DNA of 64,000 nt, from positions 14,626,275 to 14,690,274 of the forward strand of contig NC_134032.1 in the NCBI RefSeq assembly GCF_964204645.1, given 5' to 3'. The position numbers and the translations under genes were made by a program. This document shows positions 39,701-47,239 of the stretch, piece by piece; the first letter of the stretch is position 1, and the number at the start of each line of letters is the position of its first letter. The DNA is from Tubulanus polymorphus. Lineage: Eukaryota; Nemertea; Palaeonemertea; Tubulaniformes; Tubulanidae. The notes under the pieces were generated by a model. That model saw only the letters and a list, made by a program, of their open reading frames with translations, searched no databases and was not told where the DNA came from.

Positions 39701-42700
39701 AAATACTAGCATTTGGGTTTTGGAGAGACAGAGATGGGCCAAAGAAAATACTAGCATTTTGGAGAGAGATGGGCACCATGTAATAGTAAAATAACCACAC
39801 TCAAATGTGGTGAATGGATAATCAGATAAAAACCCATTCGTTTTATAAAAATCCACCATGTACAAATTGAAAGAATTTTAAAATCGAGAATTTATCTATT
39901 CAGAAAATCTAAAATATACAATGTTGATCTCTTAGGTGAGATCGAAACGTTGTGCATTTTTTTAAATCGTATATTTTTGGATAAATAAAAAATTCTCGAT
40001 TTTAAAATCATCTTAATTTGTACGTAGTGGGTTTTTATCCTACTACGGGCCATCTCTTACGATCTCTTTTAGTTTTCGTTTTTATGAATCGCTGAAAAAC
40101 AGGGAAATCCTGGCAAAGCGCAGCCTGAAAAATAGGCCTGGCAGGCAAAGAGTTAAGGTATTTGGAGAGAAAGGGGAAAGGGGGTAAAAAACTGTTTATT
40201 AAGAGAATGTCTCTCCTCCTAGGCGTGAGCAGTGTATACCTGTGCATGTATGAATGTACATTTACGTACATTAATACAATTGTACGCACCTATATATGTA
40301 CATACATGTGTACGTTTCTTGTATGTATCGATGTATGTTTGTTTGCATTTGTGTACGAGACGTGGGTTCGGGTAAAAAAACGCCACAAACAATTGAAATT
40401 TATAAATATCCATAAACTATTTATGTCACAAACAACAGAAAGAAGGAGAGAGATTGATTGATTGAAATAGTATGTTTTATAGGTATGACGAATCGCTCAC
40501 TCATATCATCACAGAGTAAATAGGGACTATTTTTTATTTTACTTTATGCAGGTGTGTACACTTGGCAGAAATACAAGTGTACTTTCTCCCATGAGGGCTG
40601 ATGTGTACTGTGGCTATACCGATAGCCTATTGATCATCGGGGTTTGATTTCAGGACCTTGAATCGCTGTTTTCTAAGCCGGTTAAAAATTAGCTATAAAT
40701 TCCCAACGTTTTTAAGTCTTATTTTGACAGTTCCCAGAACTGTGAGCAACTCAATCTGAATTTCGATAGAAGAAATGCTTAAGGAATTATTTTTTGATTC
40801 AGGTTTCGATCGATTCCAGAAATCTCATCTGGTCGTGGTTTTAACCAAAATAGAGACCTATTCTCTAGACCTATTCCTGAATTGCATAATCTGTTCACCC
40901 GATAGAAGCGACCGGTAGAGATTTCTGTAGGTTTTAATTTTGGTCACCACTGATTCCGGAACTTTCATCTGATGCGGATTATTCTCCACCTATTAGGGAA
41001 TACCAGCATGCCGTATTCCAGAATTACAAATTCTTAACCCTTTCCGTGGTGATACCCTATAGTGCTGAAGATAATTTGAAAATTCTGAAAAATTCCACCC
41101 TAGTGAGTTGAATAACGGGAATACCACTATAGTGCGTCTACACCGCGGCGCGGTGTATCGTTAGTTACTAATATTTCACTATGTTTGACAGGTGCTGCCA
41201 ACTTCAATTGAGATAATTAGTAATTACTAATAACATCAGTCAATACACTGCAGTGCGGTGTACTAGCAAAACCCATCACTGATTCGTACACCGCACTGCA
41301 GCGTAGACGCACTGAAAGGGTTAAACCCGTGTACCTTCACTAAATTTCAGTTCCTAGTTCTCAGATTGATCTGAGTCATGAACTGGCAAAAAACTGGGTT
41401 CTAAAATGATGCATGATTCTTATTATTGTTATTCAAGTGGTTCATTTCAGTTCTTTCAGTTCAGATGGATAGGCGCGGTGGGTTTAAAAGCCGCCGGTCA
41501 TCGGTCTCGTCAATCCAGGGTTTCGGAGTTCAAACCCCGGTGGCGACAGTTTCTTGGTTGAAGGTTCTTCTCTGGTCTCTCCCCCATTGGAAAAAAGAAA
41601 CAAAGAACCCACTAATAATGCCCTGTGCGGCGCTCAGTGGGTTGAGGGTATTAAAAAAAATTTCAATTCCTAGTTATACAATTTAAGTTCCGATTGAGTC
41701 ATGAACTGGCAAAAAAAAAACTGGCTCTAAAACGATACATTTAATCCTAAACTTATTCATGACTGAACCGAACACACTAAAAAATATATAAGAACAATAA
41801 AAGTTTTCATGAGGCTTTCAATATTTTTTTTCTCAAACTGCGTCATTGGTTATATCCATATAGTAATTGTACTAAGTACTTCAGTATGAACCGGAACTAA
41901 TAATACATGTACAAAGTTTACGACAATCAAATCATGATCGCAATAAACAATATCGACGAATAATGAATCGGATATTTCTTGTGTAAGTTCAAGTCAATGT
42001 GTCATAGCGTAGATGATTTATATAGAGATATGCTTAAAAAAACGTAGATAAAGTCTTTTGATTTCGGCAAAAACAATCGCGTAAAATCTACTTCAAAAGT
42101 TGCACAAAGTTCAATGGAAAAGTAAAGTTGAAAATGATTTCAAGTGAAAAATGGTTGGATTTAGCCATTTTTAAAATGGTTAAAAAAACAAAACCCTTGT
42201 AGGAACCGATCGGGGAACCCTGTTTTAACAACCTAAAATCACTATGAAAAAGCAATCTAACAACTTAAAAGACCAGTCTCAGCTCATTTTAGTACTAAAG
42301 CAAATCTAACAACTTAAGATCAGTCTCAGCTCATTTTAGTTCTATAGCAAATCTAACAACTTAAGACCAGTCTAAGCTAATTTTGGTTCTATAACCAATC
42401 TAACAACTTAAGATCAGTCTCAGCTCATTTTAGTTCTATAGCAAATCTAACAACTTAAGACCAGTCTAAGCTCATTTTGGTTCTATAACCAATCTAACAA
42501 CTTAAGACCAGTCTGAACTCATTTTAGTTCTATAACCAATCTAACAACTTAAGATCAGTCTAAACTCATTTTAGTTCTATAACCAATCTAACAACTTAAG
42601 ATCAGTCTAAACTCATTCTGGTTCTATAGCCAATCTAACAACTTAAGACCAGTCTAAACTCATTTTAGTTCTATAACCAATCTAACAACTTAAGACCAGT

Positions 42701-44521
42701 CTAAACTCATTTTGGTTCTATAACCAATCAAACAACTTCAGACTAGTCAAAGCTCATTTTGGTTCTATAACCAATCTAACAAAATTAAACCCCTAAATAA
42801 ATATCTGCTGCCCGACTTGATGTCAATATTAGTAATAGTAATTGAACTCTATAAAACGCCAAGCCCCAGCCTAATAGAGTTAATGTGAAAAAAAGAAGAT
42901 TACGCCGAAATCAAGATGTATTTTTCGGGGATCGAAAGCCTTGTTACTTCAACAGTCATACACTTAACATTGAATGCAACCCCTTTAACCCTTTCAGTGC
43001 TGACTAATTAATACCCTCCGGTGCTGAAGATAATTTGAAAATTCTGAAAAATTCCACCCTAGTGTGTTGAATAACGGGAATACTACTATAGTGCGTCTAC
43101 ACCGCGACGCGGTGTATCGTTAGTTACTAATATTTCACTATGTTTGACAAGTGCTGCCATTTTTCAAGAGAGATAATAAGTAATTACTGATTAAATCAAT
43201 ACACCGCACTGCGGTGTACTAGCAAAATCCATCACTGATTTATACACCGCACTGCGGTGTATCGTTAGTTACTAATATTTCACTATGTTTGACAGGTGCT
43301 GCCATTTTTCAAGAGAGATAATAAGTAATTACTAATTAAATCAATACACCGCAGTGCGGTGTACTAGCAATATCCATCACTGATTCGTACACCGCACTAC
43401 GGTGTAGACGCACTGAAAGGGTTAAAATATTCCGGCAGCAAATTGAGAAAACTGAGATAATAAATATGTTTTTACAGAAGAGAGAGATAATGTAGTACAT
43501 ACTTGTCGTATAAAGCGTTATCGTGAGGACATCTTTCATCCATCAATGTTTTCCAGCCTTTCCCGTGTTTACAAGTCGTCAACAATACGATATCCTTCCC
43601 GTTGTGAATATGATATAGCGCGTTACGAGTTTCCGAACCGATTCCCGACAAATACCGTTTACCCTTAAACGCCAAAAGGTATTTACGCGTTGACGGTATA
43701 TTGTTGGCGCGTAGGGCGCCACGTTCGCCGCCTTTCTGCGCGTGTTCCTTCGAGAAAAGCGGCGCGGCGATATCAAAACCGGCGCGGAATTTCTGCATCG
43801 ATACGGACGCCTGCGCCAAGATGGCGGCGCGCGGGTTTATACCGAGGTCGTCGTCGCGGTAATCGGGCCACGTTCCCGAGAACATGTTAAACAGAACGTG
43901 ATTTCGTCCGTCGTTCCAGAATTCGAGATTCTGTAACTTGGCGTCGAGGTGTTTGACGAAATCGTCGCTAAGGACATCGCGATCGATGGTATCTAACGAC
44001 GGCACAAAGACGCACGCGTCGGTCGGATCGCTCGTGTAATAACGCGACTCGCGTAGAGCGTTTAAAACTTTCATATACGAATCGGAAATCGGTTGACGTA
44101 TCGGATAAACGTAGACTTTAAACCCGCGCGAACATTTCGTCAAGTCGAAACACGTTTCCATGCGACAGTTTTTATAGCCGTCCGTCGACGTCGTCGTCTG
44201 TCCAGACGACGACGGACGATGAACTCGTCGTGTTCGTTTCGCCGACGCGTCCAAATTAATATCCGACGCGATGTCGTCGGCGTCGAGGTAACTCCGCGTC
44301 GCCGCGGGTAGAGATCGTTTAACAACCCGGAGGTGCGCGTCGTGAAGAGCGGTATTAACCCCGGCCGGACCGCTCTTCCAGAACGACGACGGGTCATGAG
44401 GAGATGTCTGGTGAGACGATGATGCGGATGATGATGCTGGATAAATTCCGAGAAGATAAACTAGAAGAACTACTATTAAACCTCCTGTGCACAGCAGTAT
44501 ATATCGTTTTTTGGCCTGCAT
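13546..44521 (-). CDS. EXT1: EXT1, exostosin-1 (heparan sulfate co-polymerase), complete, 8 coding exons
   Basis: Coding exons in transcript order: 43503-44521, 21696-21770, 16981-17107, 16778-16897, 15585-15839, 15038-15226, 14489-14649, 13546-13909. All junctions are GT-AG and the phases agree, giving 2310 nt, i.e. 769 aa plus stop (human EXT1 is 746 aa). The start MQAKKRY is the same as in vertebrate EXT1. Residues 8-27 form a type II membrane anchor, followed by a Ser/Thr-rich stem to about residue 105. The exostosin domain comes next ([57 protein letters not shown]). From about residue 480 there is the GT64 domain, with a DXD-type LDDD near residue 585, [42 protein letters not shown] and a [14 protein letters not shown] block. 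Known role: with EXT2 it adds alternating GlcA and GlcNAc to heparan sulfate in the ER/Golgi lumen. No frameshift or lost key motif is seen. Intron 1 (21.7 kb) hosts two other genes. Identity is very sure; exon borders are read by eye. Confidence 0.96.
13955..14445. repeat. 77-bp satellite in EXT1 intron 7, about 6 units
   Basis: Start points at 14150, 14227, 14304 and 14381 give a 77-base period. Units alternate between two subtypes (CCACCAGGTGGCGCTAAGG and CCACCAGGTGGTACTAGGG), so the higher-order unit is a dimer. The same satellite type recurs in intron 5. Confidence 0.88.
15265..15545. repeat. 77-bp satellite in EXT1 intron 5, about 4 units
   Basis: Unit with ATGGCAAGTGAAGATCCAAC and AGGTGTCGCTAGTGTGCAGT, period 77, clearly a relative of the array at 13955-14445, from which two exons separate it. 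Confidence 0.88.
16475..16755. mobile_element. TTAA-flanked MITE, ACACCGC family
   Basis: TTAA precedes CCATTTCAGTGCGTC and GCACTGAAAGGG precedes TTAA; the interior has CTACACCGCAGTGCGGTGTA palindromes and TGGCAGCACCTGTCAAA. TTAA targets and CCCTTT-type tips fit piggyBac-type MITEs, though Kolobok elements also use TTAA. It lies in EXT1 intron 4, 23 bases from the donor of exon 4. Confidence 0.65.
17325..17880. repeat. About 20-bp minisatellite, EXT1 intron 2
   Basis: Roughly 28 imperfect units of GTATGATGGTGTATGGGGCT. On the minus strand it stays open for 101 codons as a His/Thr/Pro repeat, which is not a gene. Confidence 0.85.
19005..20060. repeat. GCTGCTGTT/GTGTGGGGGTGG composite minisatellite, EXT1 intron 2
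   Basis: Blocks of GCTGCTGTTGCTGCTGCTG alternate with GGTGTGGGGGTGGTTGGTTA. The right part becomes a GCT-rich unit with TGATGCGG. Poly-Leu/Cys/Trp open frames over it are artefacts of the period. Confidence 0.85.
20450..20840. repeat. AATCAGAG-type irregular minisatellite, EXT1 intron 2
   Basis: Repeats of GGAATCTAAGAATCAGAG and AAAACATGGAG with indels, purine-rich on the plus strand. Confidence 0.7.
21998..22330. repeat. Purine-rich GGGAGAGA low-complexity tract
   Basis: Almost pure G and A on the plus strand for about 330 bases in EXT1 intron 1. Open frames over it are meaningless. Confidence 0.9.
22723..23255. repeat. 58-bp satellite, about 9 units (CCAATCAAACCCTAACCCTA type)
   Basis: Start-to-start distance is 58 bases. 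Each unit has GCCAATCAAACCCTAACCCT, AGGTCAGGTGACCACCTGTG and ACATGATACTCCTAG. Related units with AGGTCACATGACC occur at 31255-31490, 36245-36660 and 59040-59340. Confidence 0.9.
23625..24275. repeat. 22-bp minisatellite, about 29 units
   Basis: Unit CACAAGCCTCGATATCTCACGT with CpG changes (CACGT, CGCGT, GAGT) between units; EXT1 intron 1. Confidence 0.9.
24470..24955. repeat. Purine-rich GAGAGGGGTGAGAGGA tracts
   Basis: Two G/A-rich tracts interrupted by about 120 unique bases (24545-24660). EXT1 intron 1. Confidence 0.85.
24960..26220. other. EXT1 intron 1, no gene recognised
   Basis: Contains AATTTTTCCCCGATTT-like repeats around 25660-25725, also seen near 28800-29050, a low-complexity word that appears dispersed. 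No coding signal. Confidence 0.5.
26225..26290. repeat. AAT/AATAATG microsatellite
   Basis: A run of AATAATAAT with few changes, followed by the word GACATTTATAAAGCGC. Confidence 0.85.
26737..27335. repeat. 60-bp minisatellite, 10 units, open on both strands
   Basis: Unit contains TTGACTTGAGAGTGATATCT, GAGTTGGATGGTACAGTAGA and CTCCGCTCAAGTCGGATCT. The unit is 60 bases and lacks stops, so long frames (199 codons plus, 178 codons minus) appear without being genes. Confidence 0.92.
27410..27885. repeat. GAGAGAGC/GGGAGAGG low-complexity tract
   Basis: Pure purine plus C, with AGAGAGCGAGAGAGCG in the middle. EXT1 intron 1. Polar Arg/Glu/Ser open frames are artefacts. Confidence 0.9.
27890..29280. 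other. EXT1 intron 1, no gene recognised
   Basis: AT-rich; around 28320-28430 there is an imperfect inverted stretch with GGTCC/GGACC words. No coding signal. Confidence 0.45.
29285..29757. repeat. 32-bp minisatellite, about 14 units
   Basis: GGGACATCCAGCAACATCTC then CGATCACATGAA, very regular. Three more diverged units lie 650 bases on, at 30415-30505. Confidence 0.9.
30858..30992. repeat. GGCAGGCAGGGA tract, unit A
   Basis: GGGAGGCAGGCA tract in the first segmental-duplication unit; its counterpart at 33325-33632 has grown to about 2.3 times the length. Confidence 0.88.
31255..31490. repeat. 58-bp-type satellite, diverged, 3' of methyltransferase copy 1
   Basis: About 4 units with AGGTCACATGACCACCAGTG and CTAGCCAGCCAATCA, in the segment following the gene at 31804 on its own strand. 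Confidence 0.85.
31804..32550 (-). CDS. Class I SAM-dependent methyltransferase, MTS/PrmC-like fold, copy 1 (nested in EXT1 intron 1)
   Basis: Intronless, 248 aa. A Rossmann-type SAM site is clear: motif [10 protein letters not shown] (residues 78-86), the acidic end of strand beta-2 in LATDIN (residue 106), then DLIFWHVPY (144-152) at the position of motif IV. N5-glutamine and N6-adenine methyltransferases carry NPPY there; here the asparagine is replaced by the Trp-His pair, so a different substrate or chemistry is likely. The N-terminal [12 protein letters not shown] stretch resembles the substrate-side segment of MTS-domain proteins, and [11 protein letters not shown] is the usual beta-6 region. 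The start has a good context (aaaATG). It is on the same strand as EXT1, deep in its first intron. The nearest downstream minus-strand AATAAA is at 31615-31620, 184 bases after the stop. The protein is 90+% identical by eye to the copy at 36977-37723. The substrate is unknown. Confidence 0.85.
   Translation of the reverse strand: MVDAFLDQEELAKRTAMFEESQELIENNQKFMTENGGRREFEFCGQKFVNFLDVFFLNGHEQQALNLPEQTVEGARMLEIGCGTGCMSVVHYLRNKSKLSYMLATDINQQALENTKVNFERYAVPGDVRYSDVYENIREDEKFDLIFWHVPYNFMPIEMADDLTMLDRSMADPGYEAIGRFITGAHGHLRPGGRVIMAFSAAYGILKVLDDKAKKANLKLKKIWHEMGKIGEYVVDLELWEVLPISDK
33325..33632. repeat. GGCAGGCAGGGA tract, unit B (expanded)
   Basis: Same sequence as 30858-30992 with an internal duplication of a block of about 110 bases. 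Confidence 0.88.
33909..34696. mobile_element. 788-bp foldback element, copy B, with 8-bp target duplication
   Basis: Same length and nearly the same sequence as the element at 8106-8893, with the same tips and the GTCACGTGAC arm ends. It is flanked by a different perfect 8-bp repeat, GTCACGAT, at 33901-33908 and 34697-34704, which proves independent insertion. It lies in intron 1 of EXT1, in the part of the second segmental-duplication unit that the first unit lacks. Confidence 0.93.
34705..36240. other. Part of duplication unit B absent from unit A
   Basis: No gene. Bases 35985-36240 match 58795-58985 beside the methyltransferase cluster (TATNGACGGAGAAAAT, AACACCAGTCAAATGAGATC), showing a shared ancestral flank. 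Confidence 0.6.
36245..36660. repeat. 58-bp-type satellite, about 7 units, 3' of methyltransferase copy 2
   Basis: Same unit as at 31255 but with more copies (several with CATGACTATAGCC), so the array changed size after the duplication. Confidence 0.87.
36977..37723 (-). CDS. Class I SAM-dependent methyltransferase, MTS/PrmC-like fold, copy 2 (nested in EXT1 intron 1)
   Basis: Intronless, 248 aa, the sister copy of the gene at 31804-32550, produced by the tandem segmental duplication described at 30590-38262. It shares [15 protein letters not shown] and [11 protein letters not shown], and differs at scattered residues in the N- and C-terminal ends (for example MADTFL against MVDAFL, and EDLELWEV against VDLELWEV). 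It is open throughout, so the reading frame appears to have been kept since duplication. Minus-strand AATAAA at 36788-36793 lies just after the stop, in the same relative place as in copy 1. The 3' flank carries an expanded 58-bp satellite. Function is as for copy 1, substrate unknown. Confidence 0.85.
   Translation of the reverse strand: MADTFLDQEELAKRTAMFEEGQELIENNQKSMTENGGRREFEFCGQKFVNFLDVFFLDGHEPQALNLPEQTVEGARMLEIGCGTGCMSVVHYLRNKSKLSYVLATDINQQALENTKVNFERYAVPGDVRYSDVYENIREDEKFDLIFWHVPYNFMPIEMADDLTMLDRSMADPGYEAIGRFITGAHGHLRPGGRVIMAFSAAYGILKVLDDKAKKANLKLKKIWHEVGKIGEYVEDLELWEVLPISEK
38263..39140. other. EXT1 intron 1, no gene recognised
   Basis: Holds a G run at about 38682-38695 and unremarkable sequence. 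Its start follows the hairpin AGCCCGCTGGGATTTAAGTC with a mirrored half at 38228-38261. Confidence 0.5.
39145..39345. mobile_element. Probable palindromic element with CGTTCACACTA ends
   Basis: CTGCGTTCACACTACGG mirrors CCTAGTGTGGACGCAGCTTA; AGTACGG/CCGTACT and GCGGAATCGCATTCCGCGC add internal symmetry. No coding capacity. Confidence 0.45.
39825..40041. mobile_element. Palindromic element with GAAACGTTG hairpin core
   Basis: The left arm (GATAAAAACCCA, TGTACAAATT, TTTTAAAATCGAGAATTT) is the complement of the right arm ending GGGTTTTTATCC. The centre reads GATCTCTTAGGTGAGATCG then AAACGTTG, itself a small hairpin. Confidence 0.6.
41034..41324. mobile_element. TTAA-flanked MITE, ACACCGC family
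   Basis: Runs from TTAACCCTTTCCGTG to GCACTGAAAGGGTTAA, with the same interior (GTCTACACCGCGGCGCGGTG, TTTCACTATGTTTGACAGG) as the copies at 16475 and 42985. Opposite orientation to the copy at 16475 judged by the TGCTGCC segment. Confidence 0.7.
41455..41672 (+). mobile_element. tRNA-derived SINE
   Basis: An A-box-like TAGGCGCGGTGGG and, about 45 bases on, a B-box-like GGAGTTCAAACCCCGG, the spacing of a pol III promoter. A unique body and an A-rich end with a run of A follow. It cannot fold as a functional tRNA as far as I can see. Confidence 0.55.
42255..42790. repeat. 47-bp array derived from a palindromic mini-element, about 11 units
   Basis: Unit holds TTCTATAACCAATCTAACAA then CTTAAGACCAGTCTAAGCTC. 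The start-to-start distance 42361 to 42408 is 47. It equals the reverse complement of the core of the palindromic element at 60981-61117. Confidence 0.88.
42985..43425. mobile_element. TTAA-flanked MITE, ACACCGC family, with duplicated core
   Basis: TTAACCCTTTCAGTGC at the left and GCACTGAAAGGGTTAA at the right. The inner segment from the ATCGTTAGTTACTAATATTT block to ATACACCGCA occurs twice in tandem, making it about 150 bases longer than its relatives. It sits 78 bases inside intron 1 from the exon 1 donor of EXT1. Confidence 0.7.
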
Positions 44522-44680
44522 TTATGCGCGTTGATTTCATAGAGAATTCAAACTCACTTTTCCACTGTTTGAGGTACATTTAGAGGCCGATTCATCGTTT
44601 TATTCGGCGCGCTCAACTCCTCTGTACAAACTCTCTCGCGATACTGACGGCGCCATGTTTTAATCTGGTTTTCAGGGTGT
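44522..44680 (-). promoter_or_regulatory. EXT1 5' leader and possible promoter
   Basis: This stretch lies immediately upstream of the EXT1 start codon. It contains AACATGGCGCC on the minus strand (44647-44657), close to the YY1-type AANATGGCG motif common at housekeeping promoters, in a locally CpG-containing stretch. No TATA box is evident. The transcription start cannot be placed from sequence, and a further 5' non-coding exon is possible. Confidence 0.3.
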
Positions 44681-44699
44681 CGATTTAAACATAGCCAAG

Positions 44700-45900
44700 C
44701 GCAATACTCGCTTGCCACAGTAGGTTAAACGAGTTGCATTAGATCTGTACTATCAGGTGCTGCCCCTAAAAACAACGATAGCGGCTAATATTGGAATTAA
44801 TCCTTCACTTAATCGTACCGAAATCAAAACGAATACGAATATCTATTACACTCCAACCATTTCCATGGCCCTGGAGGAAAATCAGTATTTACAATTAACT
44901 ACATTTAGTAATAAAAGGTTTTAAAAACGCAATAAGCTGGACTCAAACATTTCTACACACACGGCTGAATCAGTGACGGGCCGGCAGGGGAATTATCAAC
45001 ATCTTGACCCCCATTTTGAATAGATCTGTTCGATATGTACTGCTCCTAAATACAACGGTAGTGGTGAAGATCAGAACTAATCAAGTTACCAAAACTCGTA
45101 GTGCAGATAAACATTTTGATATGCAATCCTGGGGCGTTGCCGTGCTGGGCCAGGTTGGGCCAGGCGTTGCCGTGCTGGGCCACATTATAAAACGTTACCG
45201 TTCCGTGGTCATATAGATTATTGCCGTATAAGTCGGTCGTTTCATTGTTTTAGGCATTAACAATTTTCATGAATTTTTTAATGCATGGTGACTTCGAGTT
45301 CTAAAGGAGGAAACCCCTGTACCGAATCAGCAACGGGTCAGATCAATTTTTTGCATCAGATTTTTACGCCCTCTCGTGGAATTTCTGCAAAAATTCCGGT
45401 CGTTTCTAAATAATAACATCAACAATACAACGTTAGGCTAATAATAACGTTGCCTAATTGACCAAACGTAATTTCAAAATTTCGGGAGGATTTTGTAGTT
45501 TTCTCTGCTGCCTAAATGGATATTTCGAAGTTCTTAGAACGTTGGTTCCTCCGCTATAGTTGTTGAAAAAAAGTGGATAAGAAATAATAATTTTCAACAG
45601 GAGAATCTAACAATAAACCAAAAACGACAAAATCTTCATAAAACTTTCGTAAAAATTAATGTTTTTATTTCATCAGATTTTTGACAAAATTACAGATAAT
45701 CGCGAGAATAAAATCATGAACACTGTTATCATGTTGCACGTAGCACTTTTTCCAATAATATAACGATATTATATATTTACAGGATTTCAATGAAATAAAC
45801 AGCTTATATAGTAGTAGTATAATTAAAAACAACAAGCTTCACAGAAAATCTCCTCAATAGAGGGCAGCAACACGAATGAAAGGTTCTAATGTCAGGTGTT
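44700..45900. other. Intergenic between EXT1 and the Tudor gene, no gene recognised
   Basis: Includes a doubled GGGCGTTGCCGTGCTGGGCC at about 45132-45180 and AT-rich sequence. EXT1 (start at its right end) and the Tudor gene (stop at 47240) are both on the minus strand. Confidence 0.5.
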
Positions 45901-45904
45901 TGTA

Positions 45905-46070
45905 CAGTTGACTCCGTTCGAGTAGGATCTGTTGAACTCGAATGTTTTTTACACTATTTATGAAATACAATATTTATGAAATACAATGACATCCACCTCT
46001 CAGACAAGTCGGACACATTTTTACGAACCCAAAAGATCCGACTTGAGCAGAGTCGACTGCAATCCGTTTT
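45905..46070. mobile_element. Palindromic element related to the 60-bp array at 26.7 kb
   Basis: CAGTTGACTCCGTTCGAGTA and GGATCTGTTGAACTCGAATG at the left mirror AGATCCGACTTGAGCAGAGT and CGACTG at the right. The same words (GACTCCGCTCAAGTCGGATC) form the unit of the tandem array at 26737-27335. Confidence 0.5.
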
Positions 46071-46135
46071 CAATTAAAAAATATGATGTCCTGAACACAT
46101 GTGAAGTGCGGATGGACTATCAGTTTTTAACTAAT

Positions 46136-46640
46136 GTCTTATGGAGTCATTCACTTATTAGGCATCAGGGCAGGGTCAGTGCAATTGCCTAATATAAAGC
46201 CGGGCGTAGGTCGGTCTTGCGACGCAACGCGATCGTCGCATTGCATCACAAGTGGCAGCGCAAGTCGGTTGCGATGCAGTTGTCAGCGACTGTGTGCGAC
46301 TAGTTGCTGCCAGTCGCAACAGCACGTAGGTCGGTTGCGACGGTCGCGTCGCGTCGCAGAAAGTAGAACATGTGCGACTCATTGTGACTGGCGTCGCTAG
46401 CAGTCGCAAGGTAGCGTAGGTCGGTGAGTCGTTGCGACGCGATCGTCGCTGGCGGTCGCAGTGAGTCACAAGCCGTCGCAAGGCCGACCTAAGCCCGGCT
46501 AAACTCACAACTGCGGAACTGGTCTTTTTGAGCAAAGCAGCATGAATACAAATGGAGACCTACCTACGCCCGCCTGAATGCATATTGTATATGATAAATG
46601 GCCGATTTCGCATACTGAGGGAAGGAGGGAGGAGTTTAAT
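46136..46640. mobile_element. Broken MITE (relative of 52550) carrying a nested GC-rich inverted-repeat element
   Basis: GAGTCATTCACTTATTAGGC and GTCAGTGCAATTGC on the left, and AATGGCCGATTTCGC with GCAAAAGTAATAAA on the right, belong to the 52550 family. The middle is occupied by a 303-base unit (46198-46500) with AGCCGGGCGTAGGTCGG ends mirrored at the right and many short GTCGCA/TGCGAC motifs, plus about 60 further foreign bases. Confidence 0.6.
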
Positions 46641-47064
46641 GCAAAAGTAATAAATCTGTACTATAGATTCAGTTGACCGATTTTGTCTCCTGAAGATTTG
46701 GATATTGATTCATTGATTATTGATACAGTTTTATCACATGCACTATTGTTCGTAAGTTTCTATTGCGAAAGTAAATGTAGGCAAGACATTATCATGCAAG
46801 AATCAAATGATAGCTGGCCTAAAAATTAATCGAGTTGAAAGCTCGTAGCTATGGGTCCAGTTCCATGAAAAAGTTAAAGTTTAAAATGGTTCAGTTTGTA
46901 TTATTGTACACATTGTAAACATTAAGTTGCCAATAGCAATTTACCTTTGTGGGACTGATTAATTTCCTAAGGTGCACAAATTCAAGGGCAGTGAGGTATA
47001 GAGCATGTATAGGTTGTTATAACCCGTGGGTTAAAGATGATACCAGTCTATAAAACCGAGCCCA

Positions 47065-47215
47065 GGGCAAACAGAAAGACTGAAGCACATAATAATCAGA
47101 GACAATTAGCTCCTGGGCAAACAGAGACTGAGGCATGTGATAATCAGAGACAATCAGCTCCTGGCAAAATAGAGACTGGGCCATGTGAAAATCAGAGGCA
47201 ATCCATCAGAGGCAA
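47065..47215. repeat. About 47-bp array, 3-4 units, next to half a palindromic element
   Basis: GGCAAACAGAGACTGAGGCA then TGTGATAATCAGAGACAATC units. They follow GTCTATAAAACCGAGCCC, the right arm of a 10268-type palindrome. Confidence 0.7.
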
Positions 47216-47239
47216 TCGATATTGCGGTAAACCGATGAA

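Noticed and set aside
43579-44397. Arg-rich frames of 60-90 codons on both strands around EXT1 exon 1
   Set aside because: Shadows of the CpG-rich exon 1 coding sequence; no independent evidence.
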